Positions 1-14,595 of a DNA stretch of 64,000 bases are shown here, piece by piece. The first letter of the stretch is position 1. Each line of letters begins with the position of its first letter. This DNA is from Malaya genurostris. Its lineage: Eukaryota > Arthropoda > Insecta > Diptera > Culicidae. The notes beneath the pieces are model-generated. The model was not told the origin of the DNA. It saw nothing but the letters and a program-made list of their open reading frames with translations, and ran no database searches. Both the position numbers and the translations under genes were made by a program. The stretch spans positions 992,001-1,056,000 of the forward strand of contig NC_080570.1 in assembly GCF_030247185.1 (NCBI RefSeq), given 5' to 3'.

Positions 1-1611
1 ATTACGTTTTAAATTTCCGTCGTGTAACTCTGTAGTGTAGCTCATATGCAAAAATGTACGCATCTTAGAAACAAGCAAAATCCCGATCCCGAACATTGAA
101 ATGCTACAGTACGCGCTAGCGAATGACAATAATCTAAATTATCTTTTATCATATTTCGCAAACTGACAAAAATTATGTGCAACACATTTCCGCTTCCAAA
201 ACTCAACTAGATGCCAAACTTCGAGTAATACTGTTCCGTGTAAAGTTACTGTTCATGAGCATGCGTTTGTGTTGCTCCATGTTAACAGTGTTAAAAATGT
301 TTTCATTAACCCCGCTGAACATTTATTATTATTTTATGCTAAATTTAATAGTTATATTAGTACGGTGTTAATGCTTCCCTAATGAGCTATGAGTAGTGTT
401 GGGATCCGTTTACATAACGTTTACTTAGGGCACCGTTTAAAATTTTGGGTTTTTGATCAGATAAGAGCTTCCTCTAGCCGGAAGATGTTTTGTTTTCCTT
501 TCAAAGCATTGTAAATCATTTTACACTCATTCCAACATTACTTAGGTAGAAATGTATAGGAAGTTTGATTGATAGCCATTCATCTCAAGTTTCAACAAAT
601 CGACTGCATTAATACTCACAAAACGACCCGATAGAAGAAAAGGAAATAAATGTGAAACAAGATCAGGAATACCGATTGAGCCAAGAGATGTGATCTTTTG
701 TGAACAGTTACAACATCATCAGTCCGATTCAACATTATGAAAATTGAGCATCGAATCAACCGTCAGAAGTGCTGCTGTCTGAAATGGCACGAGTGGTCGC
801 TTCAACATAATAGAGTAAATTATGGACCCCATCCTCAAAGTAGACAAAGTCACGTACAGGTGAAAGAGTGTGTAGGCCGAACTGGTCGTAACTTCTGACC
901 ATCGATAGTAAATGCCTAGCCTCCGAGCGGAAGATTGGTAGCGATAGCGAAAGCAAAGTGTGAAAGATCAAGCATCAATATGGCTGCCTTCATACTAGTA
1001 GTAGTACACGACCTAACCCATAGACCTTTAGTTCGTAGTTTTTTTGTCATAATCATAGGACGAAGAGATAGAAAAATGTGGGTATCTGATAAGGGAACAT
1101 TTTAACATTATAAATATGTAAATTTTTTATCTAGCTGGTAACGGTTCTATTGGTAATTTCGAACATATATTAATACAAAGCTTGTTATATACATGTAGAA
1201 ATTTTGTATTGAAAGTTTTGCAATATAATGACGTGTACACATGCAGAATTCCAATCATGAAAATGGACAAAATGAATCATAATTCCGGTTAAAGAGAATA
1301 TGAACAAATATATCAGTTCATTGTTATTTAATTCCACCTGACTAAAGTCTACATGAAAAATATATTATTTATTTATACTAATTGTTGTCCGTGTGATAAA
1401 TCGGCTTGATAGTTCTCCGAATTCGAATAGTTCTTTGACAGATGTAAACGCTCGAATATGTGAAGTAAACGGTATCCGAAAGTAGTGCGATGGTTCCAGA
1501 AATGATACAAATCCTACTATATATTTCGGCCATAATTCTCTAAACTTTCGTTTGAGACGTCAGTATAGAAATTGAATTTAGATGCAAAATTTGATTCACA
1601 AATAGCATTTA

Positions 1612-1687
1612 TTTCACGTCTACTTGGTGGTTCAAGTTGAACCGCGAGGTGGCATTAGCAGTTCAACATAAACTGCTAATGCACTGA
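1612..1687 (+). repeat. Decayed hammerhead-ribozyme element relic
   Basis: A TTTCACGTC stretch (compare TTTACGTC at the cleavage site of the array at 34 kb) is followed by a palindromic GGTTCAAGTTGAACC. Next come a perfect 12-bp hairpin (1652-1663 with 1671-1682, 7-nt loop) and then CACTGA. In the intact ribozymes this position reads CACTGATGAG and continues into the GAAA core. Here the core has decayed to CTGACAAA and no GAAAC follows, so it should be inactive. Assignment to the same family rests on the order of parts and shared words, not on a computed alignment. Confidence 0.5.
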
Positions 1688-4600
1688 CAAATTACATATT
1701 TCATACTAAATCCTTCAAGCAGTTTTATTATATGTTTTTGTTTCAATTATAGACGGTCATTCTCCTCTTCGAGCCAGAAAAACTTTCTGCCCCTATGTGC
1801 CTGGTTCCAAGGTGGGCTGCGTGAAAGACATCGCCCAACCCATCAGGCTATAGTCGTCCAAATTATAAAAATTATATTTATCCAGAAATTTTATCTTATT
1901 TCAATCTTTCATTAAAAGCTAGTGAAAGGTGTGTTGAAGTAAATAAATACAGTCTTTGTTGTTATTAATATGAATGGGAGATTATGTATCTCATGAGTCA
2001 ATTTGTTCATAAAAGCGACTGATTTCATCATTGTTCAATCATGACAATGGTGACGAATTTCGATTGAGGTTTATGGAATTGGTCTTTATGGAATCTCTCG
2101 CATATGTACAAAATGAAAAGTTTCGATATTTTTGGTTACAAGTTTGCATAAAATGTGTCTGCATCCAATAAAGCTACCACTTGTTGGGCAGCATTGCTGA
2201 GCCGATTTTATTTCTCTCTCATGTTTCGTTACATTACCAGGGACCTGTAGCAGAAAAAAATGGCGCATCGACTTACATTCTCAAAAATAGCATTCACTTC
2301 ATTTTCATCGCGACAGCATATATGTTTTTATGCACTGATCGAATCTGAATTAAATTATCTAGACATTGTCAGGATAGATTTTTGATCCATGCTTTTGAAG
2401 ACGAGACATTCAATGAACAAGTTGAAAGACGGCGTTTTTAGCTATGCAATTCATCCTTCAGAAAAAAGACTTTGCCGTCCGCTAAAGTCAATGAATCATT
2501 CTGAAATTTTCACAGAATAATCTAAACTAATTTTCTACGAGATTGTCAGTTGAGTTTTCTGATATTCGTCACCGTTTCTGAGAAAATCAGATTTGAAGCG
2601 TGAAAATAGCCCTCTAAAACACACTAAAACACACTGCCTCAGCCCTTAAGAGAAAGTATTTTTGCCAAAGTAACGTTGGATTAAAAATACTCAATCTTCA
2701 AACAATGCAGGCTCCGACATTAGATACTGTCTACTATTTTTTGGCTTGGCTGCAAACATTTTGGTACCAGCTGAGATGCTTTAGTCGATAACAAATTTAT
2801 TTTATATACGTTCACATTTATTTGACTTGTTTATTAACATCTTCTCCTATTAGAATTTATCGTTTTTGACAATGATGTGGTTCTTAAAAATGAGCAGATA
2901 TATCTGTATATATAAATATCTCATTCGTTGACGTCCCCACTATATATTTTTACATGAACCTCTTCAAGTTTTATAATAAGAAAAAAATGATAATGAAGTA
3001 AAGATGTATCCAAATTAGTTTGGAACATATCAATTGTAATCTCGCTCTAGCTTATTTAAAATAGATGAGATGAATAAAGGCGCTAAGACGAATATGGGTC
3101 AAATCTTGCTTGTCGCGATTTGTATTTTTTTTAATAAATTCCATAGAAAAAACTCTCACGTGAATCCACGGTATATCAATGTGACCGTCCTCAATGTAGT
3201 TGCCTAACTCTTCACATTATTTTTAATTTTTTCGTTATGCTCGAATTCCAGGGGGAATTCTGGCAGTTAATCGCGTATAAAATAAGATAAACAAACTTGG
3301 TGTTGAAATTGTACACGTTCTCTCTCGACGTGCTCCGCTGGCTCCGTATCCAAAAATAGAAGATGCTTGGGATATTTTTTTTCGAAGCGGTTCTTATATA
3401 CCAATAATATTTTTTTCTCAAGAAAACCTAACTCGTGTCGATGGATAAAAGACATCTTCATAATATGTCTCTGTCCATTTCATCTACGTACACCAAAGAG
3501 CAGTCGTTTTCACGTTTGAAAACCAGAAGAGAAAACATTTGAATTTTTCAAATGTCGTTCATTTAAAAAAATATGAATTATAAGGTGCACATTGCTAACA
3601 AAACTGAACGTTTTCGACAACCTGGACAGATTCTCACTTCCTCTTCAAACATTTACAAGTTTGCGGCAGAAACCCTTTATCGATTGATAGTTAGAAGCAC
3701 ACCGTTTTCCTTTCATTTCCTACTGCTGTGTTACGATTTCCTTGAGCTTGACATCATCATCACACTCTGTGTTCAAGGCACCGATGCAGGAAACCTTCTT
3801 CACGGACAATTTTCTACTTCTTAGGATAGGCAGAAATCATTCTTGTATAAATATGTATTTACCTTAGTTAAGTCCTACTGTCCACAAGTACCACAAGTAA
3901 AACGATTTGGCTTTACCTTGCCATCTGTGTCGGTCAATGAGGCGTATAATAGAGCTCTTCAAGGAATATTATTTGTATTACTACTGGATAGATTGAAGTA
4001 CGCTTCCGATGAACTGATCAGATTATTTATTTTTTGTGTAGACTAGGTCGATAATCATCGACCATAATGACATTTGGTAACTGGAGAATCCTATCTTGGA
4101 AAGCTGTAGTTTGATGTTAATGCGTTCAAATGAATTCGTGAGTATCAATTAAATTCGAACGGCATTTCTACCCGCTTCCTTCCGCACACGATAATGTACA
4201 CACCCTCAGTAGATACATGCAATAGGGCCATTGTACCTATATTCATCTCATTGGTCGAGGATTCATTAAATACTCATTATCTCGATGTCTAATTTAAAAC
4301 TAATTCACCTCTGAGGATAAACAGATAATACATGAACAGATGAACAAAGATTGAAATGGACACAGTTACCCTACACCCTTTGAAGGTTAAATTTTCATCA
4401 GTTTGTTTTCCATGGTCTACCGGACTCATTATGTTCAAAGGTGGTTAGTGTGGTTAATTTGCTTTCACTCCGTTAGGTACCTATTTTTGAACATGGATTT
4501 TCTCGTCTGGCATGAAAATGAGTCGTTTTGATGCAAGTAATTATTGATGTATCGTTGAACTGTTGACGTTTGAAATTTCTAACATATCACCACACGTATT

Positions 4601-6438
4601 GCATACCATGAGCTTACTGTCAAAAGTGACTGCTTTTGGAACGTTGCAAGCAAGGTAAAAGCTGTAAATTGGCAATACAATAGTTAAAAGCAATTTCTGT
4701 GAAACATATTCTAGTTACAATTACATTTAAATGTGTATGGTTTATCTTGGGCATTCCAAGAAAGACTGCCAACTGTAAACGCTGGAAATAAAACACGGAA
4801 CATTTTTTTTTCATCTCTTGTATAATTACCTTCACTATGTTATATTTTGCTGATTTATTGATTCTTTTCGGTGAGAATTTAATAAGAACCGTCATTGTTG
4901 ATTTTTGTACTGCATAACGTTTCGGCTTACTGTTCTTCATAGCCTTCGCCTACAATATATATTTTTTGCCATTACATACAACAATTTATAATATCTTTAA
5001 ATATATTAAAAATTTAAGCAATCACGAATCCAAACCGTTTACAATCACAATGTTAGTCATTTTTGCATTTACTGTCGGAGTCTTGGTTCCATTTACGTAC
5101 TGTCTCTTAGCAAAATTTTAAATTTATTGAGTGTGCATCAAACTCGGTATCGCTGCTTGACAATGTTTGTCATGACATGTAAATTTTTTTTGGCTTAGGT
5201 AATTCAGAGCATGCAAACACAGATTAAATAGTTTGGGAACCATTTCAAAAAAACTTAAATACGGCGAACACCGGTCCATAGTTGCTTCGTATTGGCCGCT
5301 AAAAATCACCTATCTTTGAAAATAAGTTAAGGCAGTTAAGCTCAGCCGACAGTAATAAACGGGTTCAAAATGACTGAGTATTTCATTCATTACTTCATTA
5401 AGCAAAGCAACCAAACCGAGTAGAAGTACATAACATGTTACTGGAAAATACACGAGCGCTGCTATTATTTCGAACTCCTCTTAAGGATATTGGTATCAAT
5501 CAAATCGATATCCATAGACTGTAATTTTTAAAATAATGTGGAGACTCGACTAATCATATGTCTATTCCTACAATCCTGATCCCAATACTCATTCTAAAAA
5601 TGTTTCAAAACATGTAGGGTAACGATTCCCTATTTCATACCTCACAAACCTGATTTAACCACCAAAATCACTATTATTATTTTATATTTCTGTTTGATTC
5701 GTCTTACTCCACATTGAGAACTGATTCACATTTCTTGGAAATCAAATTAATATTCAAAAAACTGTTCATCTTCAATAATCTGTTCCAATTTCATCTCAAT
5801 GTTATTTAGATTTGTTATCGTGACGTCCAAAAAGAACAAGTATTCATCCTTGACAATTCGGCGGTACTGCCTGCATGGATTTTGACTTATGTCTGTCTTT
5901 ATGTTAAATCAAGTTGCCTTGCGAGCAATTAAATAGTACGACTGAATTGTCAAATAAATTGTCAAATTAGTAGTAACGGTGAAAAACCTAATTAGCGATA
6001 GTAATTAGAACCAAATATTGCACTATTACAAGCTCAGGTTCAAAATGTCAGAACTATTCTTAAAGGGACCTAATGTCAACTATGATACAACACACGGTAT
6101 TTTTAGAACCAGTTTCTATTCAATTCAACTTTTAAAAATGAACCGGACAGAAAAAAGCGGCCAACATAGATACTTACCAACGTGTTACATTCAATACGCC
6201 GGCCGGTGCCAATCGCCAGCTGATGGCGGGATCTGCCAAAGTCATTACATTATCTAAATATACTATCCTAGTTTTAAGTTATTTGTTAATTAAAATTAAT
6301 TGAATAAAAAAAACTTTAAAAAATTATTGGATGGTTTTCGTTTCCTTTCGTTTTACATTTAAAATTTTACTGTAATGTTAATCTGTATTGGCCCTTATAA
6401 CAATATGAAAATATGTGCATCTGCATTGGCCCTTTCAA

Positions 6439-6450
6439 CACACACACACA

Positions 6451-6529
<79 letters not shown>
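6439..6529. repeat. (CA)n microsatellite
   Basis: About 91 bp of CA dinucleotides with two CATA interruptions. The long Thr-His and Cys-Val open frames on either strand are translations of this repeat and not genes. Confidence 0.95.
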
Positions 6530-6531
<2 letters not shown>

Positions 6532-8877
6532 AACAGCGGTATGTTGACATATATCGAATTCAGTCACGTACCCAAAGAAGGGGGCTGGAGGGGCCCTGGC
6601 CCCTCCCAAATTCAGAAACAGATACAAAAAAAAAGTTTGAGAAATATTATGGGGCTGTTGATCATGTAGATTCTGTGATTACAGCGTGAGATAGAGATCA
6701 GAGTCAAAACCACATAAAATGGAAGATGAAACGGGGATAAATTTTTGTAATGGGATAGTGTAAGAAAACTTAAAATTAACATTTTGAATCGTTTCACAGT
6801 TTTGTTATGGTACATTGAAAGATATGATTCATGTTCAAAGTTATGAAATGATGGGATGAGATGGAAATAGCATTTCAGATGAAACAGGGAGTCGTTACCC
6901 TATTCAAAATAGAATAACTATACATTTTGTTCCCGGTTCAATAAAAAACAAAATGGACAATGATGAAACTTATGCTTCAGTCAAACGATGATATTCACAT
7001 TCACGAAGTAAATTTATATATTGTTTCGATATTTTACACTTGATATGAGAAATTGTGCAAGGACTGAAAGTCGAATCGTTGCCGTTCCGTTGATGTTGTA
7101 ACAATGTCCGATTCTATGTGGATATATTTTCGCTGCCTGTTTTAAATTCCTAAAGAGGTGAAGCAAAAGAAAAGCATTCAGAGCTCGGCGTTTTCTTTAT
7201 TGTTCAGAGCTTGTAGCTGCAATATCATACACATGCCTTTTTCCAGCATCTTTCCTCTAGCCCTATTTCATAGTCTGGCTATCTTTCCTCAATCGTGCAG
7301 CAGAGAGAAACTGGAGTGAGCTCTATTCGCCCATTGCTAGCACGCCGATGTAGAGTACAGATGGCTCTTTACATGACATCTTTCAAAACGATATTGCTCA
7401 TAAAAAGTATTTATAGTGTTGTGTGATTTTTCTTCTTGACAACGTTATGATAGACACTGCGGATTCTCCAAGCCGTGCATAATTCCAGTGAATATATCAG
7501 TGGTTGGATTAAACATAGCGAGAGCAGATGTAGCAGTGGTTGATAGAATGGAATGGAAAATACATTGTCCAAGAGTTTACATTTTGAAATAAACTGCAAT
7601 CGGTGAAATATTGGATACGAGGTCGATGGTTGATAAACAAATACTCCGTAAATACAGTAGTGTGATGTTGGTCCATTGACTTTGTCTTTCTACAGAATGA
7701 ATGAAACGAAGGCTAGCAAAATTTTTAATTTTTAATATTATACGAGCCCCAAAAATTGCTATACCATCACCTATACACGCATAATTTTAAAATGTTACAG
7801 TTATTTTCACCACATTCAACATTAGTTAGTTAGGCTAATAGATGAATCCTCGTTCACTTGCGGGATAATTCTATTAGCAGAAATGTGAGCTGCTTCTTAA
7901 ATTGAATCGTCGTTCGCGGTGTCTTCGCATTTAACAAAACAATACGTAATATGAAGCTTTTGCACAGGCTGACACGGCTTGTTGAGTACTATATTCAATA
8001 ACCATTTGAAGTCATCGTAGGAAAAGAAACAACGTTGAACATCTACACATAAAATATATAGTAAACTGTTTACCCTTCGAAAATAGTGTTTGCAACTACC
8101 GTAGGACGAATGCTCTGGCTTCGCTGGTAAAGAAACGGATATACCATTAATGGAGTATCTTTCAATTTGTTGAAAGCAAACTGCGGGATACGTTAAAAAA
8201 TCAGAAGTCTCCCCGAGACAGTAAATATTAAATCAAGCTTTCTGTTACTATCATTGTGTAGCTCAAGGTGGACGATAGCTACCAAGTCGTACTTCGGCTA
8301 CGGCCGACTGTTTCGGTTAATGCTGGAAAGGAAGCCTAATGAATGTGGTACGAAGACAAAGAGTGAAGCAATAACAAAATAAACAACCACTATATGACTG
8401 TGCTCGTGGAACGTAAAAAAATCACAAAACCTTGAATAGAAGATTCAGTAGATGTTTTGTTTGCTTTAGAAATTGAAAATTATATCATAGTTAATAACAC
8501 TTTTAAATTATCAAAAATAAAGTGTGAATATCTTAGGACTAACCGTATAGAAAAATTGCACACTCAAAAATTGTGATTTTTTGTAGGTGACCTAATTCCA
8601 CATACGATGCAATTCATAAAGACCTAGTTTGTCGAATGACGAAAAGATCCATTTGTTATGACTTAATGTTGGATTGGAATGAATATTACTGGTTCCGACT
8701 GTAATTTTCAATCGGCTTGCAAGTGCGACTGTATGAATTTATATGCACCATTTATTAGCCCAGCGGTTGTGTACTTCTGTGGTCCAGCCGATTTACGGAA
8801 GAATTTTTGTGATCCAACGATTCTCGGTTCAAAATCGTCGCAGTCGCTCGTTTGAACTATTATTGGTTTGAAAGCTA

Positions 8878-9953
8878 AAGCTTGCTTCAGACAGAATTGG
8901 AACAATTGCCTGGATTTCAGTTATTTATTATTGAATTCAAGATCTTTTTTTATACAAATGTAGCGTTTTCTTCATACTTTTAAGAAAGAATACGGATAAA
9001 ATTATTCGTCACAATTTCGATTTTTTCCTGTAACACGGCTCATTACGCGGCGCACACCTTCTTCGTCCATTGTTTTAGCTATCTTATTCCACCAAATCTT
9101 GCCAAAACATTACGGGATGGTCGTGGGATCGAATGAACGTCAAAATTCGTTTTTGGAGACACTCTTTTTGGTATAGTTCCGATGTCATTGTCTTATTTGT
9201 AACGAAAACTTTCGTTTTTTTTACCACGGCTGCAAATGCCCTGCCAAATAATAAATTTTATTGCAAATTTGTCGGCAAAAAGAAATTTAAATTTGGCTGG
9301 AACATCCCTCCGAGCCGTTGCCAAGTAAAATTTTTGAACTGGGATTTGCCCGAAGTCAGCCTTGACATAGGTTTCATCGTCCATCAGAGGACACCCGTCG
9401 AACTTGATCCGAGCACGAATTTTGACCACACTATTCTGTTTTATGGTCCGATTTGGCTGTTTGCTAGCTCGATACGACTTGATTCCTTCCCGGAGTCGAG
9501 TTCTCCTCACGGTACTATGGGCAGCACCGAATTTTCTGGCCAAACCACGGTCCGACAGATTAGGATTCCTCTTAATCGTCTTCAAAATCTTACCACGCAG
9601 TTTCCGGTCGACAGTTCCACTCCGACGATTGGCTTGAGGCTTCCGAATCGTCGTCAATGTTTCCTTATACCGTTTGATAACGCGCCATACGCTATTTCTG
9701 GGCAATTTCAGCTGTTTAGCTAGCCTAGATGCAGACCACAATGGATTTCTCAAATAACTGTGCACAATTTTTTCCCTTCTTTCGGCTTCCATGTTGATTG
9801 TTTACAAAGTACAGTCGATTTGCGGAATGTCAAAAATCATACGTGAAGCTGACAAAATTCCCGACACGTGGGCGCCAAGAACTTCCAATTCCGTCCACCA
9901 GAAGCGCCACAATGAGAGCAAAAGGTTGTTCCAATTCTAAATGAAGCAAGCTT
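8878..9953 (-). mobile_element. Mariner-type (ITm) DNA transposon, internally deleted
   Basis: Imperfect terminal inverted repeats of about 26 bp begin AAGCTTGCTTC at both ends and share AGAATTGGAACAA. The element is flanked by TA on both sides (8876-8877 and 9954-9955), the target duplication typical of the IS630-Tc1-mariner superfamily. The 1076-bp body carries a transposase relic on the minus strand. The second catalytic Asp and the Glu region are missing, so the copy is non-autonomous. Confidence 0.85.
9008..9792 (-). pseudogene. Mariner/Tc1-like transposase pseudogene
   Basis: The start ATG is at 9792. The N-terminal helix-turn-helix begins MEAERREKIVHSYL, with a second paired-type motif near residues 70-95 (NPNLSDRGLARKFGAAHSTV). 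The first catalytic Asp lies in the MDDETYVK motif. The reading frame is lost near 9215-9225, in a homopolymer T run, and resumes in another frame (TMTSELYQKECLQKR). It then jumps from FWQD directly to the C-terminal MDEEGVRRVMSRVTGK, ending at a stop near 9008. The deletion removes the second Asp and the Glu of the DDE/D triad. Residues just before MDDETYVK also look shortened. The element could bind its ends but not catalyse transposition. Confidence 0.85.
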
Positions 9954-9955
9954 TA

Positions 9956-12900
9956 CTTTTGGATTGTGAATCAAGTTCCAGAATCTATATGAATTTATGA
10001 TGAAAATCAGCCCAAATTCGTATCAGAAATTATCCTAACGAAAAAAATATGTTTGGATGAGACTGTTTGAATGACAAGAGGAAGGCATTACCACACCACT
10101 AGGTGGATTAACACAGTGAAATGTTTTATTGAAATAGTGACAAAAGGAAGTCTGATTTGATATTATTGCAGCTTGAAACTACAAAGCATGATAATTAATT
10201 TTTCTCAGTGGATTAGTTTATTTCAATCAATATTTTGATAAAAATAACAAATATTATACAAGTGCGTTCCTGTTAATTTCTAACGAACTCTAGTTAAACG
10301 TAATGGCTGTAGCGCTTTAAATATACAAACATTTTAGTTGGAATAAGTGAAATTAAAGTTTGCCTAATCTTATATTTTTTGTTTGTTTTAAGAATAAAAT
10401 GATTTCTTTCAAACTAATTTGCAAGGTGAATTTTGGTACTACTTTTAGTTCAATTTATATTCATTTTTAAATTCTTGAAAACCAAGTTTTTGATTGATAT
10501 TGTCAATTTTCATTTGCACTAAAACATTTATCCCTTCTGTCGCGAAACGATCGAATTATTCACATACCATAATCAAGCCCTGGTAATTTAATTAGTTTGC
10601 ATATTGTTCGAAACACCACGTGTACAAAAAATTCAATTGTGAATCGAAGAAACAATATATTGAATAGTTGTAAATCTTTTCAAGATATAATAGAATGTAT
10701 TGTAATTCTTAGATCTAAATGTGATTCAATAGTTTATAATGTAAAATCAATGGTTTATTTATCTACGGGTATACCTTCTAGAGATGGTCGGGTAATAAAA
10801 AACCCGACCCGAGCCCGAAAAAGGTCGAATATCCAAATTTCATTTCTACTTGCAGGATATTATACATCATAGTTAACAAAAATTAAAAATATGAATTTGT
10901 GAACTAATAACTTTTTTCTTTGCAAATAACAGTATTATTCAAAGTTTTATCAGTTGAAACAATTATAAATTCAATTATGCTAATTGATGATAGTTGGACC
11001 CACGGCACCCGCCATGGAGGGTACATTTGGACAAATTTCAACAAATTTTTAAGTTCAATTTTTATGTATAATTACAAAAGCATCTGTTTACAAAAAATCA
11101 CAATGAAGATAAGAATGTATACTACATTGTTTAAAACAGAACCATATCGCATTGAACTCACTTCCGATGAAAAAAAAAGAATTATTCAATTCTGTCGAGG
11201 AACAGAACCATGAGAGAAACTGAAGGTATGAAATGTAGAAAAAAAATCATTCAATCATTTGGTCCACTTCCTTTTGTCACTCTGAATCAACGGTAAGCCA
11301 ATAAGACTGACGCCTAGGAGGGGTGGAGAAATGAGATCGATGCTAGATCAATATTACAAATGAAATCACGATAGAACTATTGGTTGCGCTGACTTTAGCA
11401 CTTTCAAGAAATGAGACATCTGCGTAACCGTGCCTGATAAAACTTTTCACTGAAAGATATGCTAACCAAATTTTATACTGGCCAAACCTTTACTAACTCC
11501 AGTGAAAGTCATTTCATTGCTTCTTGTAGGCGATTATAACAATGAAGTTTTCATTCAAATTAAATAAATATTTGAGATTTTAAAATTATTGAGCCCCTAT
11601 ATAAAATTGATAGTTCAATAAGTTTTATATCAAGCTCAGCCTGACGATATGCCTATTCGATACCCTCAGCTTAGTGCTTGATTTTGTAACTAATTCTCAG
11701 CTGAGTATGTAAAAAACATATTTTCAAACTTCGGCAGCTGTAAATTGCCTTCGTTTCCTTCCTAACTTAATTTGTATCGCACTTGGCTTCAAAGAACAGC
11801 CGAAATGCCACACTTGGACCACTTTTGAAAATGCTTTATTTATACACATACACATAATAGTCGAGTGTGGATTTTTCCAAGTGTTTTTCCTCACCCACTT
11901 CAGCTAAATTTTTTTTTTCTGCTCCTCTCATTCAACCCGTATGTTGACGGTCCCGTTGAAAGCTATCGTAACGCTCTCAAGCTATTTGGGGGAGAACACG
12001 CGAACAAAAATAGGGTCTGCCTTCACGCACGTCAAGAAGAATCGGTCTAATTTAGCGCATACATCAATTCTATTACTCTTCACGTTCCATAAAAATATAT
12101 TCGATTATTTTTCTTCGCGCTCTCTAGCTGCGGCAATCCTGTGCCCCAGAAACATGATTGAGAGGAGAAAAAAAAGTGCTGTACGATTTGATACCCTCTT
12201 GAAGGCCATACTTGCCGGCAAATATCAAAAGTCAAGCACCGCGATGAAGTCTGGATCTTTTACCCCTCACACACTAATCGCCGTCGAGATTAATTACATG
12301 AAAATGAAGTGTTGATTATAACGCAGCTTCGTTCTGGTCAAACGATTGAACTTTTTTTTTACTGCCAGAATTAGTTTTAATAACTGCTACACCACGTTTC
12401 AACTTGTTTCTATTGTAGCTGATGAAAGTTTGTGATATTTTTTCTTTTTTTTTCATAGATAGAATATATAGTGTTGCATAATTCCGAATTGTTGGTATGA
12501 TAGTTGAAAATTCCCAGGGTTTCTGAATTTTTATGATATTTGGAAATAAAAGTATAGAACGATTAAAAAAAATGTATATCATATGTTGGAAGTATTAGAA
12601 ATAAAGTAATTCAATGAGTGACGATAATCTTTCTTTTTGTCATATATTTTACAATATTTCCTGGATAAACAAGTAGTTTCTAATCTCATTAGAAATTTCT
12701 GTCTTTCCATGCTGAAAATCTTCACACACCGCATAGGCGCCAGTTTTACATTGTACGTTGCAGACAAAAGTCTACTGCTTCCGTCACCGTTATCTTTTCA
12801 GTGAACTGCCATCTGGTTAAAACCAACAACGACCACATTCCTAGTGTCAGGTTCTTTCATCACACGGCCCAACCACACATTACCTCATTGTAGCTTGTTG

Positions 12901-14593
12901 CCTTTTTTTTCCTATGTGAGGACGAGGACAACTCGACTGCCGACATGAATGATGCATCACACTTTGCCAATTGAAGAATGAGAAATATGTTCTCGTGTTC
13001 TCGCTATCCCATCCCATGCGCACATCGCCTTCCTCTTTCGAATCTACTGTCTTTTCGTTGTGCATACCAATGAAATGCAACGGGGAGTACGGAAAACTAA
13101 TGACTTTCAGGCGGTGATATTCACAAACACAGTCATTAACAATAAGAAGGTAAAACAGTGTGATCCTTTTTCTTGTCAGTAGCGAAAAATAGCGCTTATA
13201 ATAATAGCTTTCTTTACTTCCAAAGAATTACTCAGAGCAGTAAGCCGATGGCATCTTTCATTAGGCTGAGTAGAAATAGAATTTAATTTCGAAAGACATT
13301 TCCAGCTATTTGATGGAAGAAAAAGTTGAAATATTTTCAAGAATCGGCTATACCACATTTAATAATCCTACCACCAAGACATCACAGACGATATCCATGT
13401 ATCAAGAACCAAGGACCAGTCAAAAAAGTTACACAAAATAAAAATACAGTGTGAGAGATCCCAACCGTCTGTATCCATTATCTTAATTGATTGAATCATC
13501 CACGGCCCTACACGGAGAACCCAAAAGTCGTGCCTTAGTAGGAAGCAGAGAGGTACATTTAATAAGTGTTTTTTTTTTTTTGTTTTTTTTTTTCTTTCTA
13601 CAAATTACAACCGAAAGAAATGGAAAAGAACTTATGCGATATAATCTATTTCTCTTAACTCGAGCAAACTTTTTTTTCGGAACAATTGACCCTTGATATG
13701 GAAAAATATATCTGCTGTGAAGAAGAAAGAAACCTGTTTTCGTCTCACATATTACGAACTGGTTCAACTCCCTTACCACTGGTACAAGCATGCATTTTTT
13801 CCCGTATGCGCCAACCTGAACGACCGTTTTTTACAGTGTTTCAATGTCAAGATATTTTTTATAAGTTTTATATAGATAACGGAAAAGTTTAAAAATTTGC
13901 ATGGCTTCCAACCACGGAACAATGTCATTTTTATGCCAAAGTTTGTACCATATTTCAATTCCATGTAGGCGATGTAGGCACACATAAACCTTCTGGATGT
14001 GTATGGGGGTTACATACATGATATACATGCCTTTAAATGTTGGCGTCTTTTGTTTTCAGCTTCTTTTCCTGTGTTCATGTCGAACAGGTTCCACTCGAAC
14101 TCCTTTCTCCTGTTACCGACCGCTAATCGCAAAAATACGTTTGGTGATAGATGAGACTATGGGTACATCTATTTAAGTGCCTAGTAGATAACAGAACAGA
14201 ATTTAAGTAAAAAATCATCCTCAACAGTGTGATGAAAAATGTTTGGGTATCGAGAGTACAGCGACTTTAAAGTTGTGATAAGATAAAAGCTTTCAAATTT
14301 TTGGTAGAAATTATAATATACATCATCTTTGGATAAGAACGCACTTGAACTAGTAAATAGTTATTAAGTTATGAGGGCTCCTCAAAAACTGATTTTTAAA
14401 TTAGTACTATTTTCTGAATAAAAGCTTGTGAATTATTTGAATTTTGATACATTGGACTTTGGACGTCTTCAAACTAGTGCGATTACCAAAAAAATAGATA
14501 CTTTGTCGAAATAAAAGTCGATTTTAATAGTTGGTGGTAAAGTCTTATGATGAACATTCGCTGCAATTGCAGAAAAAGATTATAATCCATTAA
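9956..14593. other. Intergenic DNA with repeat fragments
   Basis: No gene was recognised. The start holds a fragment of an interspersed repeat (10004-10111). At 10785-10830 there is a GGTCGGGT / ACCCGACCCGA inverted motif that looks like the edge of another repeat. Several long T or A runs occur (12350, 12440, 13570). Short open frames show no recognised domain. Confidence 0.6.
10004..10111 (+). repeat. 3' end fragment of an interspersed repeat also found at 38-40 kb
   Basis: It shares the words TCAGCCCAAATTCGT, GAGACTG, GACAAGAGGAAGGCATTA and ACTAGGTGGATTAA with 39090-39195 (GGCAAGAGAAAGGCATTA, CCTAGGCGGATAAA). Only the last ~108 bp of the repeat are present. A further inverted scrap lies near 32990-33022. 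Confidence 0.7.
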
Positions 14594-14595
14594 TA

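Larger units (their letters stand above)
1..8877. other. Intergenic DNA without a recognisable gene
   Basis: No stretch here reads as a conserved protein. Open frames are short (below about 110 codons) and of AT-rich random composition. It contains a decayed hammerhead-type relic near 1.6 kb and a CA microsatellite near 6.4 kb, described separately. The 5' exons of the downstream TMEM132 gene could lie here or beyond the window, but I could not identify them. Confidence 0.6.
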